A stretch of DNA of 39,776 nt, taken from AG41 sp965653495. Its GTDB lineage: Bacteria; Gemmatimonadota; Gemmatimonadetes; Gemmatimonadales; GWC2-71-9. A model generated the notes under the pieces. It was not told the origin of the DNA. It searched no databases and saw nothing but the letters and a program-made list of their open reading frames with translations. The first letter of the stretch is position 1. The number at the start of each line of letters is the position of its first letter. This document shows, piece by piece, positions 25,494 to 33,447 of this stretch. Location: NCBI GenBank assembly GCA_965653495.1, contig CBFHAJ010000014.1, forward strand, positions 1 through 39,776, read 5' to 3'. Position numbers and translations under genes: made by a program.

Positions 25494-27086
25494 ATGAAGC
25501 GACAACTCGTGCAAACGTCCCTCGGCGCGGTGGGGCTGGTTTCCCTCTTGCTGCTCCCGATACAGGGGTGCACCAACCTGGACGAGAACCCGGCGAGCGT
25601 GATTACGCCGGGGAACTTCTTCCGCACCGAGCCGGAGGTGCTGGCGGCCCTGGCCGGCGTGTACGCCCAGCTGCGCAGCACGGCGCCGGAAGGGAGCATC
25701 TACGACGCGATCGAGGTCAGCACCGACGAGATCGTGGTACCGACGCGTGGCCAGGACTGGTACGACAACGGCCAGTGGATCGACCTGCACAATCAGACCT
25801 GGACGCCGACCAGCGCCGCGACCGCGAATTTCTTCAACAGTGTTTGGAATAGCGCGTATACCGGCGTCGCGCGCGCCAACCTGTTCTTGGCAGGTGTCGC
25901 GAATCAGAATGTGCCGAACAAGGCGACCCTCGTCGCGGAAGCCAGGTCGCTGCGGGCGTTCTACTACTATCTGCTCATGGACTTTTTCGGTGGCGTGCCG
26001 ATCGTCACGACGGTCGGGCTGCAGCCGCATGCGCGCAACACGCGCCACGAGGTGTTCAACTTCATCGAGAGCGAGTTGATCGCGGCGCGCGACTCGGGGC
26101 TGCCCGCGACGTGGGACGCCGGCGACGCCGGCCGCTTCACCCAGGGCGCCGCGGACGCCATCCTGGCGAACATGTACATCAATGCGGGAGTGTTCACCAA
26201 GGACAACGGCATCAGCGCCAATTCGTACAACTCGTGCGCCGGTGTGACCGTCAGTGGGGGCGATGCCTGCGTGCAAGCGATCGCTGCCGCGGACCGGATC
26301 CTGAATTCGGGCAACTACCGGCTGGCCGACTCGTTCCCGCAGAACTTCCGCGCCGACAACAACACGTCGCCGGAGAACATCTTCGTCGTGAAGTTCATCG
26401 CGGCGGACGGTCTCGGGATGGACGTCATCATGTCGGGGCTGCACTACAATCAGTTCAACCCGACGCCCTGGAACGGCTTCGCCACTCTGGCCCAGACCTA
26501 TAACTCGTTCGACTCCATTGACGTGCGCCGGCAGTCCATCCTGATCGGGCGGCAGCGCAACGTGCTGACTGGTGCGTTGGTCGACGACCGCGCCCATAAC
26601 CCCCTGATCTTCACCGACACGATCCACGACATTCACCAGGCCACTGAAGGCGAAGGGCCTCGGCCCTACAAGTGGCCCGCCGACCCGGCCCACGTGCAGC
26701 AGAACAACGGCAACGACTTCGCCTGGTTCCGGCTCGGGGAGATCTATCTCATCAAGGCCGAGGCGCTGAACGAGCAGACGGCCGGGAGCCCGGCGGCGCT
26801 TGCCCTGCTCAACGCGCTGCGCGCTCGTCCCAAGCAGCCAGTCGACACGGCGCTCACAGGACCGATTACGCGGCAAATGATCTTGAATGAGCGGCTGTTC
26901 GAACTGCTCGGGGAAGGCAAGCGGCGGCAGGACCTGATCCGGTTCGGCCAGTATACGGGCCGGACCGACGCCGCCTCAGGCATTGCCGGTGGGAAGCAGG
27001 CGTCGGATGGTCACTACGTGCTGATGCCGATTCCGCAGACGCAGATCGACGCCAACCCCCTGCTCACGCAGAATTCCGGGTACTGA
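25494..27086 (+). CDS. SusD/RagB-family outer-membrane lipoprotein
   Basis: SusD proteins form the substrate-binding lid over SusC. The 530-residue protein has a lipoprotein signal (lipobox IQGC at about residues 22-25) followed by the typical NLDENPASVITPGNFF start. It has helical repeat regions (EPEVLAALAGVYAQLRS, EARSLRAFYYYLLMDFFGGV) and a C-terminal MILNERLFELLGEGKRRQDL, characteristic of RagB/SusD. GAGGAGGGC lies upstream of the ATG, and the SusC stop is only 16 bases before, so they are one operon. The ligand cannot be read from sequence; the neighbouring glycosidases suggest a glucan-type saccharide. Confidence 0.95.
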   Translation: MKRQLVQTSLGAVGLVSLLLLPIQGCTNLDENPASVITPGNFFRTEPEVLAALAGVYAQLRSTAPEGSIYDAIEVSTDEIVVPTRGQDWYDNGQWIDLHNQTWTPTSAATANFFNSVWNSAYTGVARANLFLAGVANQNVPNKATLVAEARSLRAFYYYLLMDFFGGVPIVTTVGLQPHARNTRHEVFNFIESELIAARDSGLPATWDAGDAGRFTQGAADAILANMYINAGVFTKDNGISANSYNSCAGVTVSGGDACVQAIAAADRILNSGNYRLADSFPQNFRADNNTSPENIFVVKFIAADGLGMDVIMSGLHYNQFNPTPWNGFATLAQTYNSFDSIDVRRQSILIGRQRNVLTGALVDDRAHNPLIFTDTIHDIHQATEGEGPRPYKWPADPAHVQQNNGNDFAWFRLGEIYLIKAEALNEQTAGSPAALALLNALRARPKQPVDTALTGPITRQMILNERLFELLGEGKRRQDLIRFGQYTGRTDAASGIAGGKQASDGHYVLMPIPQTQIDANPLLTQNSGY

Positions 27087-27118
27087 GGAGAAGCAAGGCT
27101 CGGGAGGTTCTGGAGGTC

Positions 27119-30100
27119 GTGGAGGGTGCGAAGAAACAGGTGGGGGCGCGGAAGGCCGCGCCCCTACTTGTCTTTGGGGTGGGCGCGTGGCTGCTCGCCG
27201 GCTGCTCCCGCGCGCCCGACCCGACCCCGGCCCCCCCCGCCGCCGACGGCCACCTCTTCACCCGCATGCCGTCGAGCTTCACGGGGGTCCACTTCGAAAA
27301 TCGCCTCACCGACACCCACGATCTGAACGTCTTCACGTATCGCAACTATTACAATGGTGGCGGCGTCGCGATCGGCGACCTCACGGGCGACGGCCTGCCG
27401 GAGATCGTCCTCACGTCCAACCAGGGCGGCACGCGGCTGTACCTGAACCAGGGGAATTTCCGGTTCCGCGACATCACCGCACCCGCGGGCCTCCACAGCA
27501 AGGGCTGGACGACCGGCGTCACGCTCGCGGACGTGAACGGCGACGGGCGCCTGGACATCTACGTGTGCCACGCGGGCCTCGTCGGTGGGAAGGCGCGTGC
27601 CAACGAGCTGTACATCAATCAGGGATTGAACGCGGCCGGGGTCCCCACCTTCGTGGAGCAGGCGGAGGCGTACGGGGTCGCCGATACGGGATATTCCACC
27701 CAGGCGGCCTTCTTCGATTACGATCGCGACGGCGATCTGGACTTGCTCGTGATCAACAATTCGCCGCGCCCGGTGGTGACGTTCGCGCTCGAGAACACCC
27801 GCAACGTGCGCGATCCCCTAGGGGGCGCCCACCTATATCGCAACGACGGCGGCCACTTCGTCGACGTGAGCGCGGCGGCGGGCATCTACGGCGGCGAGAT
27901 CGGCCTGGGCCTGGGCCTGGTCGTGAGCGACGTGAACCGCGACGGCTGGCCCGACATCTACGTCGCCAACGACTTCTTCGAGCGCGACTACCTGTACATC
28001 AACAGGGGCGACGGTACGTTCGCCGAGCGGCTCGAGCAGGAGATGCCGTACATCAGTCTGTCGTCCATGGGGCTCGACATCGCCGACATCAACAACGACG
28101 GCTGGCCGGACATCTTCGTGGCCGACATGCTGCCCGACGACGAGCACCGGCTCAAGACCACCACCACGTTCGAGGACTGGCGCCGGCTCCAGGCCGAGGT
28201 GAAGAACGACTTTCACTACCAGTTCACCCGCAACATGCTGCATCTGAACAACGGCAACGGCACCTTTTCCGACATCGGCCAGCTGGCCGGCGTGGCCCGC
28301 ACGGACTGGAGCTGGAGCCCGCTCGTCGCCGATTTCGATCTCGACGGCTACAAGGACATTTTCGTCAGCAACGGCCTCGCAAAGGACGTCACGTCGCAGG
28401 ACTACATCGCGTTCCTCGGCAACCGCGAGACCATGGTGCAGGCGGCGAACGGCCAGCGGGTGGATTTCCAACGGCTGGTCGATGCGATGAGCTCCACTAA
28501 ACTGCCCAACTACGCCTTCAAGAACCGCGGGGATCTGACGTTCGAGAACGTCGGCGCCAGCTGGGGCCTCGCGGCGCCGAGCTTCTCCAACGGCGCCGCG
28601 TACGGCGACCTGGACGGCGACGGCGCCCCAGACCTGGTCGTCAACAACGTGAACGACGAGGCGTTCATCTATCGGAACAACGCGCGGACGCTCACCAGCA
28701 ACCGTTACCTCCAGGTGCAGCTCGAGGGGACGGGCGGCAACCGGTTCGCCATCGGCGCCAAGGTCACGGTGTGGAGCGGCCACCAGGAATTCTTCCAGGA
28801 GCTCGAGCCCACGCGCGGGTTTCAGTCGAGCGTGGATTACGTGCTCACGTTCGGGGTGGGGCAACGCGACACACTCGATTCGGTGAAGGTGGAGTGGCCA
28901 GGTCGCGAAGGACGAGTGAGTCTCCTCAGGCATGTCCCCGCGAACCAGCGTGTGGCGATCCGGGAAGTGGGCGCCGCAGAACCGCGACCGGCGCCGGGGG
29001 CCTCGCTCCGACAGCCCAGCGGGCACCCGCCGTCGCGAGGCCCTCAGCGCCGGCCGCTCCTCACGGACGTCACCGATTCTGTCGGGTTACCGTACGTGCA
29101 CCACGAGAACGACTTCGTGGATTTTGACAGAGAGCCCCTGATTCCCAAGCTCGTGTCGACCGAGGGCCCGCTCGCCGCGGTGGCCGACGTGAACGGCGAC
29201 GGCCTGGACGACATCTACATCGGTGGTGCGAAGGGTCAGGCGAAGAAACTGCTGATCCAACGGCCCGACGGGCGGTTCGTGAGCACTAACCAAGCCGCGT
29301 TCGCCGCCGATCAGACGTCCGAAGACGTAGGTGCCGTGTTCTTCGACGCCGACGGCGACGGCCACCCCGACCTGTACGTGGTCAGCGGCGGCAACGAGTT
29401 CTCCCCCATGGCCCCCGCGCTGCAGGACCGGCTGTACCTGAATGACGGAAGCGGGCACTTCCGGAAGGCGGCGGGCAGCATCCCGACCGAAGACGTGAGT
29501 GGCTCGCCGGTGGCGGCGGCCGACTACGACGGGAACGGCGGCATCGATCTGTTCGTGGGCGGGCGGGTGGTGCCGTTCCGCTACGGCGCCGATCCACGCA
29601 GCATGCTGTTGCAGAATGACGGCCACGGGCACTTCACCGACGTGACCCGGCGGCTCGCGCCCGAGCTCGAGCACGTCGGGATGGTGACCGACGCGATGTG
29701 GCGGGACGTGGATGGCGACGGGCGCCTCGATCTCGTCGTGGTGGGCGAGTGGATGCCGATCACGATCTTTCGCAACGTGGGGGGCGGGCGGTTGGAGCGC
29801 CTCAAGGCCCCCGGCCTCGAGCACAGCGAGGGCTGGTGGAACCGCATCGTAGCGGGCGACTTCGCTGGGAACGGGCGCGTCGACTTCGTGGTCGGGAATC
29901 TGGGCCTCAACACCCGTTTCCGCGCCAGCGACGCCGAGCCGATGACGATGTACGTGAAAGACTTCGACGGCAGCGGTGTCACCAAGCAGATCATTTCCGT
30001 CTACAACCACGGCACGAGCTACCCGATCGCGATGCGCGACGAGCTCATCAGGGCGCTGCCCTACCTGAAGGCGCGGTATCCCCGCTTCGCGGACTACGCC

Positions 30101-30559
30101 GGGAAGACAGTGACCGAGGTCTTCTCGCCGAACGAGCTGTCGGGGGCCATCTTCAAGCAGGCGCGCACCCTCGCCACGGCGCTGGCGCGCAACAACGGCG
30201 ACGGTTCGTTCACGCTGGAGCCGCTGCCGCTCGAGGCGCAGCTGGCACCGGTGTACGGCATTCTGCCGGGGGATTTCGACGGCGACGGCAAGGTCGACTT
30301 GCTCCTGGCCGGCAATTTCGACGGCGTGCCGCCGTCGATCGGCCGGATGAGCGCGAGCTACGGCCTGCTGCTGCGGGGCGACGGGAAGGGAGGGTTTATG
30401 CCCGTGCCGGTGGCGGCGAGCGGCTTTTTCGTGCCCGGGCAGGCGCGCGACATCAAGCGGGTGCGGACCCGGCGAGGCGACCTGTACGTGGTCACACGCA
30501 ACAACGACCGGCCGCTGATCTTTCGATCGTCCGCGCCGGTTCCCCTGTCCCGGCGCTAG
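27119..30559 (+). CDS. double-propeller FG-GAP/ASPIC-UnbV (CRTAC1-like) lipoprotein
   Basis: This 1146-residue lipoprotein (lipobox LAGC at about 26-29) has two sets of FG-GAP/VCBS repeats separated by an ASPIC/UnbV domain. Calcium-type D-x-N-x-DG-x-x-D motifs in the first set include DVNGDGRLDIYV, DVNRDGWPDIYVAND, DINNDGWPDIFVADM and DFDLDGYKDIFV. The ASPIC part is about 530-620 (RGFQSSVDYVLTFGVG). The second set includes DVNGDGLDDIYIGG, DADGDGHPDLYVVSGG, DVDGDGRLDLVVVGEWMPI and DFDGDGKVDLLLAG. The start is GTG with GGAGG very close upstream; GTG 27140 is an alternative. It lies 32 bases after SusD, so it is probably in the SusCD operon. Such proteins are often near SusCD genes, but their role (binding, adhesion, assembly) is unknown. 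Confidence 0.92.
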   Translation: MEGAKKQVGARKAAPLLVFGVGAWLLAGCSRAPDPTPAPPAADGHLFTRMPSSFTGVHFENRLTDTHDLNVFTYRNYYNGGGVAIGDLTGDGLPEIVLTSNQGGTRLYLNQGNFRFRDITAPAGLHSKGWTTGVTLADVNGDGRLDIYVCHAGLVGGKARANELYINQGLNAAGVPTFVEQAEAYGVADTGYSTQAAFFDYDRDGDLDLLVINNSPRPVVTFALENTRNVRDPLGGAHLYRNDGGHFVDVSAAAGIYGGEIGLGLGLVVSDVNRDGWPDIYVANDFFERDYLYINRGDGTFAERLEQEMPYISLSSMGLDIADINNDGWPDIFVADMLPDDEHRLKTTTTFEDWRRLQAEVKNDFHYQFTRNMLHLNNGNGTFSDIGQLAGVARTDWSWSPLVADFDLDGYKDIFVSNGLAKDVTSQDYIAFLGNRETMVQAANGQRVDFQRLVDAMSSTKLPNYAFKNRGDLTFENVGASWGLAAPSFSNGAAYGDLDGDGAPDLVVNNVNDEAFIYRNNARTLTSNRYLQVQLEGTGGNRFAIGAKVTVWSGHQEFFQELEPTRGFQSSVDYVLTFGVGQRDTLDSVKVEWPGREGRVSLLRHVPANQRVAIREVGAAEPRPAPGASLRQPSGHPPSRGPQRRPLLTDVTDSVGLPYVHHENDFVDFDREPLIPKLVSTEGPLAAVADVNGDGLDDIYIGGAKGQAKKLLIQRPDGRFVSTNQAAFAADQTSEDVGAVFFDADGDGHPDLYVVSGGNEFSPMAPALQDRLYLNDGSGHFRKAAGSIPTEDVSGSPVAAADYDGNGGIDLFVGGRVVPFRYGADPRSMLLQNDGHGHFTDVTRRLAPELEHVGMVTDAMWRDVDGDGRLDLVVVGEWMPITIFRNVGGGRLERLKAPGLEHSEGWWNRIVAGDFAGNGRVDFVVGNLGLNTRFRASDAEPMTMYVKDFDGSGVTKQIISVYNHGTSYPIAMRDELIRALPYLKARYPRFADYAGKTVTEVFSPNELSGAIFKQARTLATALARNNGDGSFTLEPLPLEAQLAPVYGILPGDFDGDGKVDLLLAGNFDGVPPSIGRMSASYGLLLRGDGKGGFMPVPVAASGFFVPGQARDIKRVRTRRGDLYVVTRNNDRPLIFRSSAPVPLSRR

Positions 30560-31014
30560 TTCTTTATCTTGGTTTTGGTCTTGATGATGACGACGCCGTT
30601 CGAGCCGCGCACGCCGTACGCGGCCTCGCCCACCGGATCCTTCACGATCTCGATGGATTCGATGTCGTGGGGGTTGATGGCCCGGAGCGTGGCCCCGTCG
30701 CCGCCCGGCACTGGCAGTGCGACGCCGTCGAGCACGTACAGCGGTTCATTGCTCGAGATGAACGAGCCGACGCCGTGGACACTGATGGAGATGCCGCCGT
30801 CGGCCGTGCGCCGGGCGGTCACGCCGGGGAAGCGGTCCATGAGGAGCTGCTCGAGCGGCCGCCCGTGCGCGCGCTCGATGTCGTCCGCCGTCAGGATCGC
30901 GTGGGGAACCGCGGCGGCCCTGGTGGGTTCCGGGCTTCCGCTCTTGGCGCCCGAGTGGGAGCAGGCGGCACAGCCGAGCAGCAACCCGAGGAGCCGGACG
31001 TCGGATGCGCGCAT
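30556..31014 (-). CDS. stand-alone TonB-plug-domain lipoprotein
   Basis: The 152-residue protein is a lipoprotein (lipobox LLGC at about 12-15) consisting of little more than a plug domain: AILTADDIERAHGRPLEQLL, GISISVHGVGSFISSNEPLY, then IESIEIVKDPVGEAAYGVRG and GVVIIKTK. This is the plug fold that closes TonB-dependent receptors, but no beta-barrel follows. GGGAG precedes the ATG. It is one of two adjacent paralogues. Its TAG stop overlaps the TAG stop of the convergent propeller gene in a shared CTAG (30556-30559). Possible roles are regulating a SusC barrel or binding TonB or ligand; none is shown. Confidence 0.85.
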   Translation of the reverse strand: MRASDVRLLGLLLGCAACSHSGAKSGSPEPTRAAAVPHAILTADDIERAHGRPLEQLLMDRFPGVTARRTADGGISISVHGVGSFISSNEPLYVLDGVALPVPGGDGATLRAINPHDIESIEIVKDPVGEAAYGVRGSNGVVIIKTKTKIKN

Positions 31015-31052
31015 GGAGAAACTCCCGCGTGTGAGTTCGCAGCGGCGCCGCG

Positions 31053-31499
31053 TCACTGGCCGGGTCGCTTGGTCTTGACGATGATGATGCCGTTGGCGCC
31101 ACGCACGCCGTACATCGCTTCGCCGGCGGGATCCTTGATCACCTCGATGGAGGCGATGTCGTACGGATTGATGCCGGCGAGGCTGCCGCCGGGCCCCGGC
31201 TGAATCTCGACGCCGTCGAGCACGTACAGCGGCTCGTTGCTCCCGCGGAACGACGTCGTGCCGCGGATCCGCACGGCGACGCCACCGTCGGCCGTGCGCG
31301 ACACCTCCACGCCGGGGAAGCGGCCCATCAGGACCTCCTCGATCGGCCGGCCCGGCTGTCGCTCGAGGTCTTCCGACGTGACCGTCGAGGTCGGGGGGGC
31401 TGCCGTCGAGGGAACCGTTTCCGTGTGGTGAGCGCAAGCGACGCCGAGGCTGACCAGCAGCCCGAGCGGCAGTGAGGCGCGCGTCGAGAACGAGGTCAT
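31053..31499 (-). CDS. stand-alone TonB-plug-domain exported protein, paralogue of the next gene
   Basis: This 148-residue exported protein has a hydrophobic leader (SLPLGLLVSLGVAC, probably a lipoprotein although the lipobox is weak). A plug-like domain follows: STVTSEDLERQPGRPIEEVL, GGVAVRIRGTTSFRGSNEPL, PYDIASIEVIKDPAGEAMYG and NGIIIVKTKRPG. It is clearly related to the downstream neighbour (about 38 bases apart) and to the plug of SusC in this window (DPLYVIDGV, ITVLKDAAATAIYGSRASNG). GGAGGA lies upstream of the ATG. It is divergent from the GH13 gene. No barrel is attached. Confidence 0.85.
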   Translation of the reverse strand: MTSFSTRASLPLGLLVSLGVACAHHTETVPSTAAPPTSTVTSEDLERQPGRPIEEVLMGRFPGVEVSRTADGGVAVRIRGTTSFRGSNEPLYVLDGVEIQPGPGGSLAGINPYDIASIEVIKDPAGEAMYGVRGANGIIIVKTKRPGQ

Positions 31500-31560
31500 A
31501 CAGTCCTCCAGCGAGACGGCACGCTGGGTTTCAATATACACCGTCGCACGAGGAGACACC
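31500..31560. promoter_or_regulatory. divergent promoter region, plug genes / GH13
   Basis: These 61 bases separate divergent starts. An AT-rich patch at 31531-31540 contains TATACA on the plus strand and TATATT on the minus strand (31533-31538). Both are usable -10 boxes, but no good -35 is seen for either. The plus-strand Shine-Dalgarno sequence is AGGAGA at 31551-31556. Confidence 0.3.
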
Positions 31561-33294
31561 ATGCGATTCCGTTTCGGCAGTGCCGCCCTCTGCATCGCCG
31601 TGGCATGCTGCACGCGTCCGGCCCCGCCCGTCCGCTCCCCCTCCCAGGCCGCCCAGCGTGACGCGGAAGGTCACGCCTGGTGGCAGCACGCGGTGTTCTA
31701 TGAGGTCTACCCGCGCAGCTTCGGCGACGCCAACAACGACGGGCTGGGCGATCTCACCGGCATCACGCAGCACCTCGACTACCTCAAGGACCTGGGCGTC
31801 GACGCCATCTGGATCACACCGTCCTACCCGTCGCCGCAAGTGGACTTCGGGTACGACGTGAGCGATTACGAGAACATCGCCCCCGAATACGGCGGGCTCG
31901 CCGCCTTCGACAGTCTGTCGGCCGGGGCCAAGGCGCGCGGCATCCGCATCATATTCGACCTCGTGGTGAACCACTCATCGGACAAGCACCCGTGGTTCAT
32001 CGAGTCGCGCTCCTCGCGCACCAACCCCAAGCGCGACTGGTACGTGTGGCGCGATGGCAAGAGCGCGCATCAGCCGCCCAACAACTGGACCGCGATCTTC
32101 GGCGGCTCGTCGTGGCAGTTCGACTCGACCACCGGGCAGTACTACTACCACGCGTTCTACCCGCAGCAGCCCGACCTGAACTGGCGCAACCCCGCCGTCG
32201 AGTCGGCGATGCTCGACGTCACGCGCTGGTGGTACGCGCGCGGCATCTCCGGCTTTCGTCTGGACGCGGTGAACACGCTGTTCGAGGATCCCCAGCTGCG
32301 CGACAACCCCACGCTGCCGGGGCGGAACGCATTTGGGGATCAGAACCAGGTGCGCAAGTACGACGACAATCTGCCCGAGAACCACACCGTCCTGCGGAAG
32401 CTGCGCACCGTCGCGAACGAGTCCGACGCCGTCCTGATCGGGGAGACGTGGACCGACGACATCAAGCAGCTCGAGGCGTACTACGGACCGCAGCACGACG
32501 AGGTCCAGATGCCGATGGACCTGATGTTCACCCAGCTGGGGCGCGCGCCCGGAGTACCGGGGCAGCGGCTCGACGCCAACACGTTCCGGCGGCACGTCGC
32601 CGCCATGGAGGCGTCGGGCGAATGGCCGGTGTACGTGGTGAGCAATCACGACATCCCGCGCGTGGCGACACGGTTTGGCGACGGGCGCCACGATGACCAG
32701 ATCGCCAAGGCGATCGCGGCATTCTATCTGACGCTACGCGGCACGCCGGTGATGTACTACGGCGAAGAGCTCGGCATGCAGAACAACGACCCCAAGCGCA
32801 AGGAGGACGTGCGCGATCCGATCGGCATCAAGGGCTGGCCGCAGGAGAAGGGCCGGGACGGCGAGCGAACCCCCATGCAGTGGAGCGACGGTCCCAATGC
32901 CGGGTTCAACACGGGCGCCAAACCGTGGCTGCCGGTGCCCGCCTCAGCCGCCACCCACAACGTCGCGACGGAGGGCCGGGACTCGAGCTCGGTGCTGAGC
33001 GTCTACAAGGCGGTGCTGAAGCTGCGGCACGACAACCTCGCGGTGCGCGAGGGCAGCTACACCGCCCTGAACCAGAGCGATCCCAACGTCATGAGCTATC
33101 TGCGGCGCTACAAGGATGCCGCGGTGCTCGTGGTGATCAACATGTCCGCGCAGGATCAGACAGCCTCGTTCGATCTCGCGGCCCAGGGGTTGGGCGCCGT
33201 GACGGCGCGGCCGTTCATCGTGTCGGCGGCGAGCGGAGACTTTCACAGTGTGAAGCTCGGGCCTTACGGGGTCTACATCGCGGACCTAAAGTGA
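31561..33294 (+). CDS. GH13 alpha-glucosidase / oligo-1,6-glucosidase-like lipoprotein
   Basis: This 577-residue GH13 enzyme hydrolyses alpha-glucosidic bonds in malto- or isomalto-oligosaccharides. The leader (about 1-20) contains ACC-type lipobox residues, so it is probably exported and lipid-anchored. Domain signs are WWQHAVFYEVYPRSFGDANN, DAIWITPSYPSPQVDFGYDV, IIFDLVVNHSSDKHPWF, QQPDLNWRNP, the nucleophile Asp in GFRLDAVN (about residue 237), the acid/base Glu in LIGETWTDD (about 294), and SNHDIPRVATRFG with the third carboxylate (about 364). QPDLNWRNP is typical of alpha-glucosidases and oligo-1,6-glucosidases. All three catalytic residues are present. It likely digests the substrate of the SusCD pair. 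A strong Shine-Dalgarno sequence is present. Confidence 0.95.
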   Translation: MRFRFGSAALCIAVACCTRPAPPVRSPSQAAQRDAEGHAWWQHAVFYEVYPRSFGDANNDGLGDLTGITQHLDYLKDLGVDAIWITPSYPSPQVDFGYDVSDYENIAPEYGGLAAFDSLSAGAKARGIRIIFDLVVNHSSDKHPWFIESRSSRTNPKRDWYVWRDGKSAHQPPNNWTAIFGGSSWQFDSTTGQYYYHAFYPQQPDLNWRNPAVESAMLDVTRWWYARGISGFRLDAVNTLFEDPQLRDNPTLPGRNAFGDQNQVRKYDDNLPENHTVLRKLRTVANESDAVLIGETWTDDIKQLEAYYGPQHDEVQMPMDLMFTQLGRAPGVPGQRLDANTFRRHVAAMEASGEWPVYVVSNHDIPRVATRFGDGRHDDQIAKAIAAFYLTLRGTPVMYYGEELGMQNNDPKRKEDVRDPIGIKGWPQEKGRDGERTPMQWSDGPNAGFNTGAKPWLPVPASAATHNVATEGRDSSSVLSVYKAVLKLRHDNLAVREGSYTALNQSDPNVMSYLRRYKDAAVLVVINMSAQDQTASFDLAAQGLGAVTARPFIVSAASGDFHSVKLGPYGVYIADLK

Positions 33295-33339
33295 GTCGGC
33301 CTCGTCGACTCGGTGCAGGAAGACGACCCTGCGAGCCAA

Positions 33340-33447
33340 GCGAAGCGGCGGGGGGGTCCCGCAGGCGTAGACGCCCGGGGGTGGGGGGGGTGGTTGTGGG
33401 GGTGCCCCCCCCCCCCCCCCCCCGGCCCCCCCCCCCCGCCGCTTCGC
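33340..33447 (+). repeat. G-run / C19-GG-C12 tract inside a perfect 17-bp inverted repeat
   Basis: Arms at 33340-33356 and 33431-33447 are perfect complements (17 bp). Between them are G5 (33377-33381), G8 (33383-33390), G5 (33398-33402) and then C19 (33405-33423), GG and C12 (33426-33437). The region can form a long hairpin and, on the plus strand, a G-quadruplex. It lies between the GH13 stop and the conserved part of the second propeller gene. Homopolymers this long are also where sequencing and assembly errors are most likely. Confidence 0.9.

Noticed and set aside
27833..29026. Long antisense frame across the first propeller gene (similar ones at 33273-34979, 37743-39494, 13841-15301 and 11623-13212).
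   Set aside because: Mirror frames of GC-rich genes with recognised products; no domains, signals or ribosome sites.
33340..33447. CRISPR array or insertion-sequence end.
   Set aside because: No repeated spacer units, transposase fragment or target-site duplication; it is a single homopolymer-rich hairpin.
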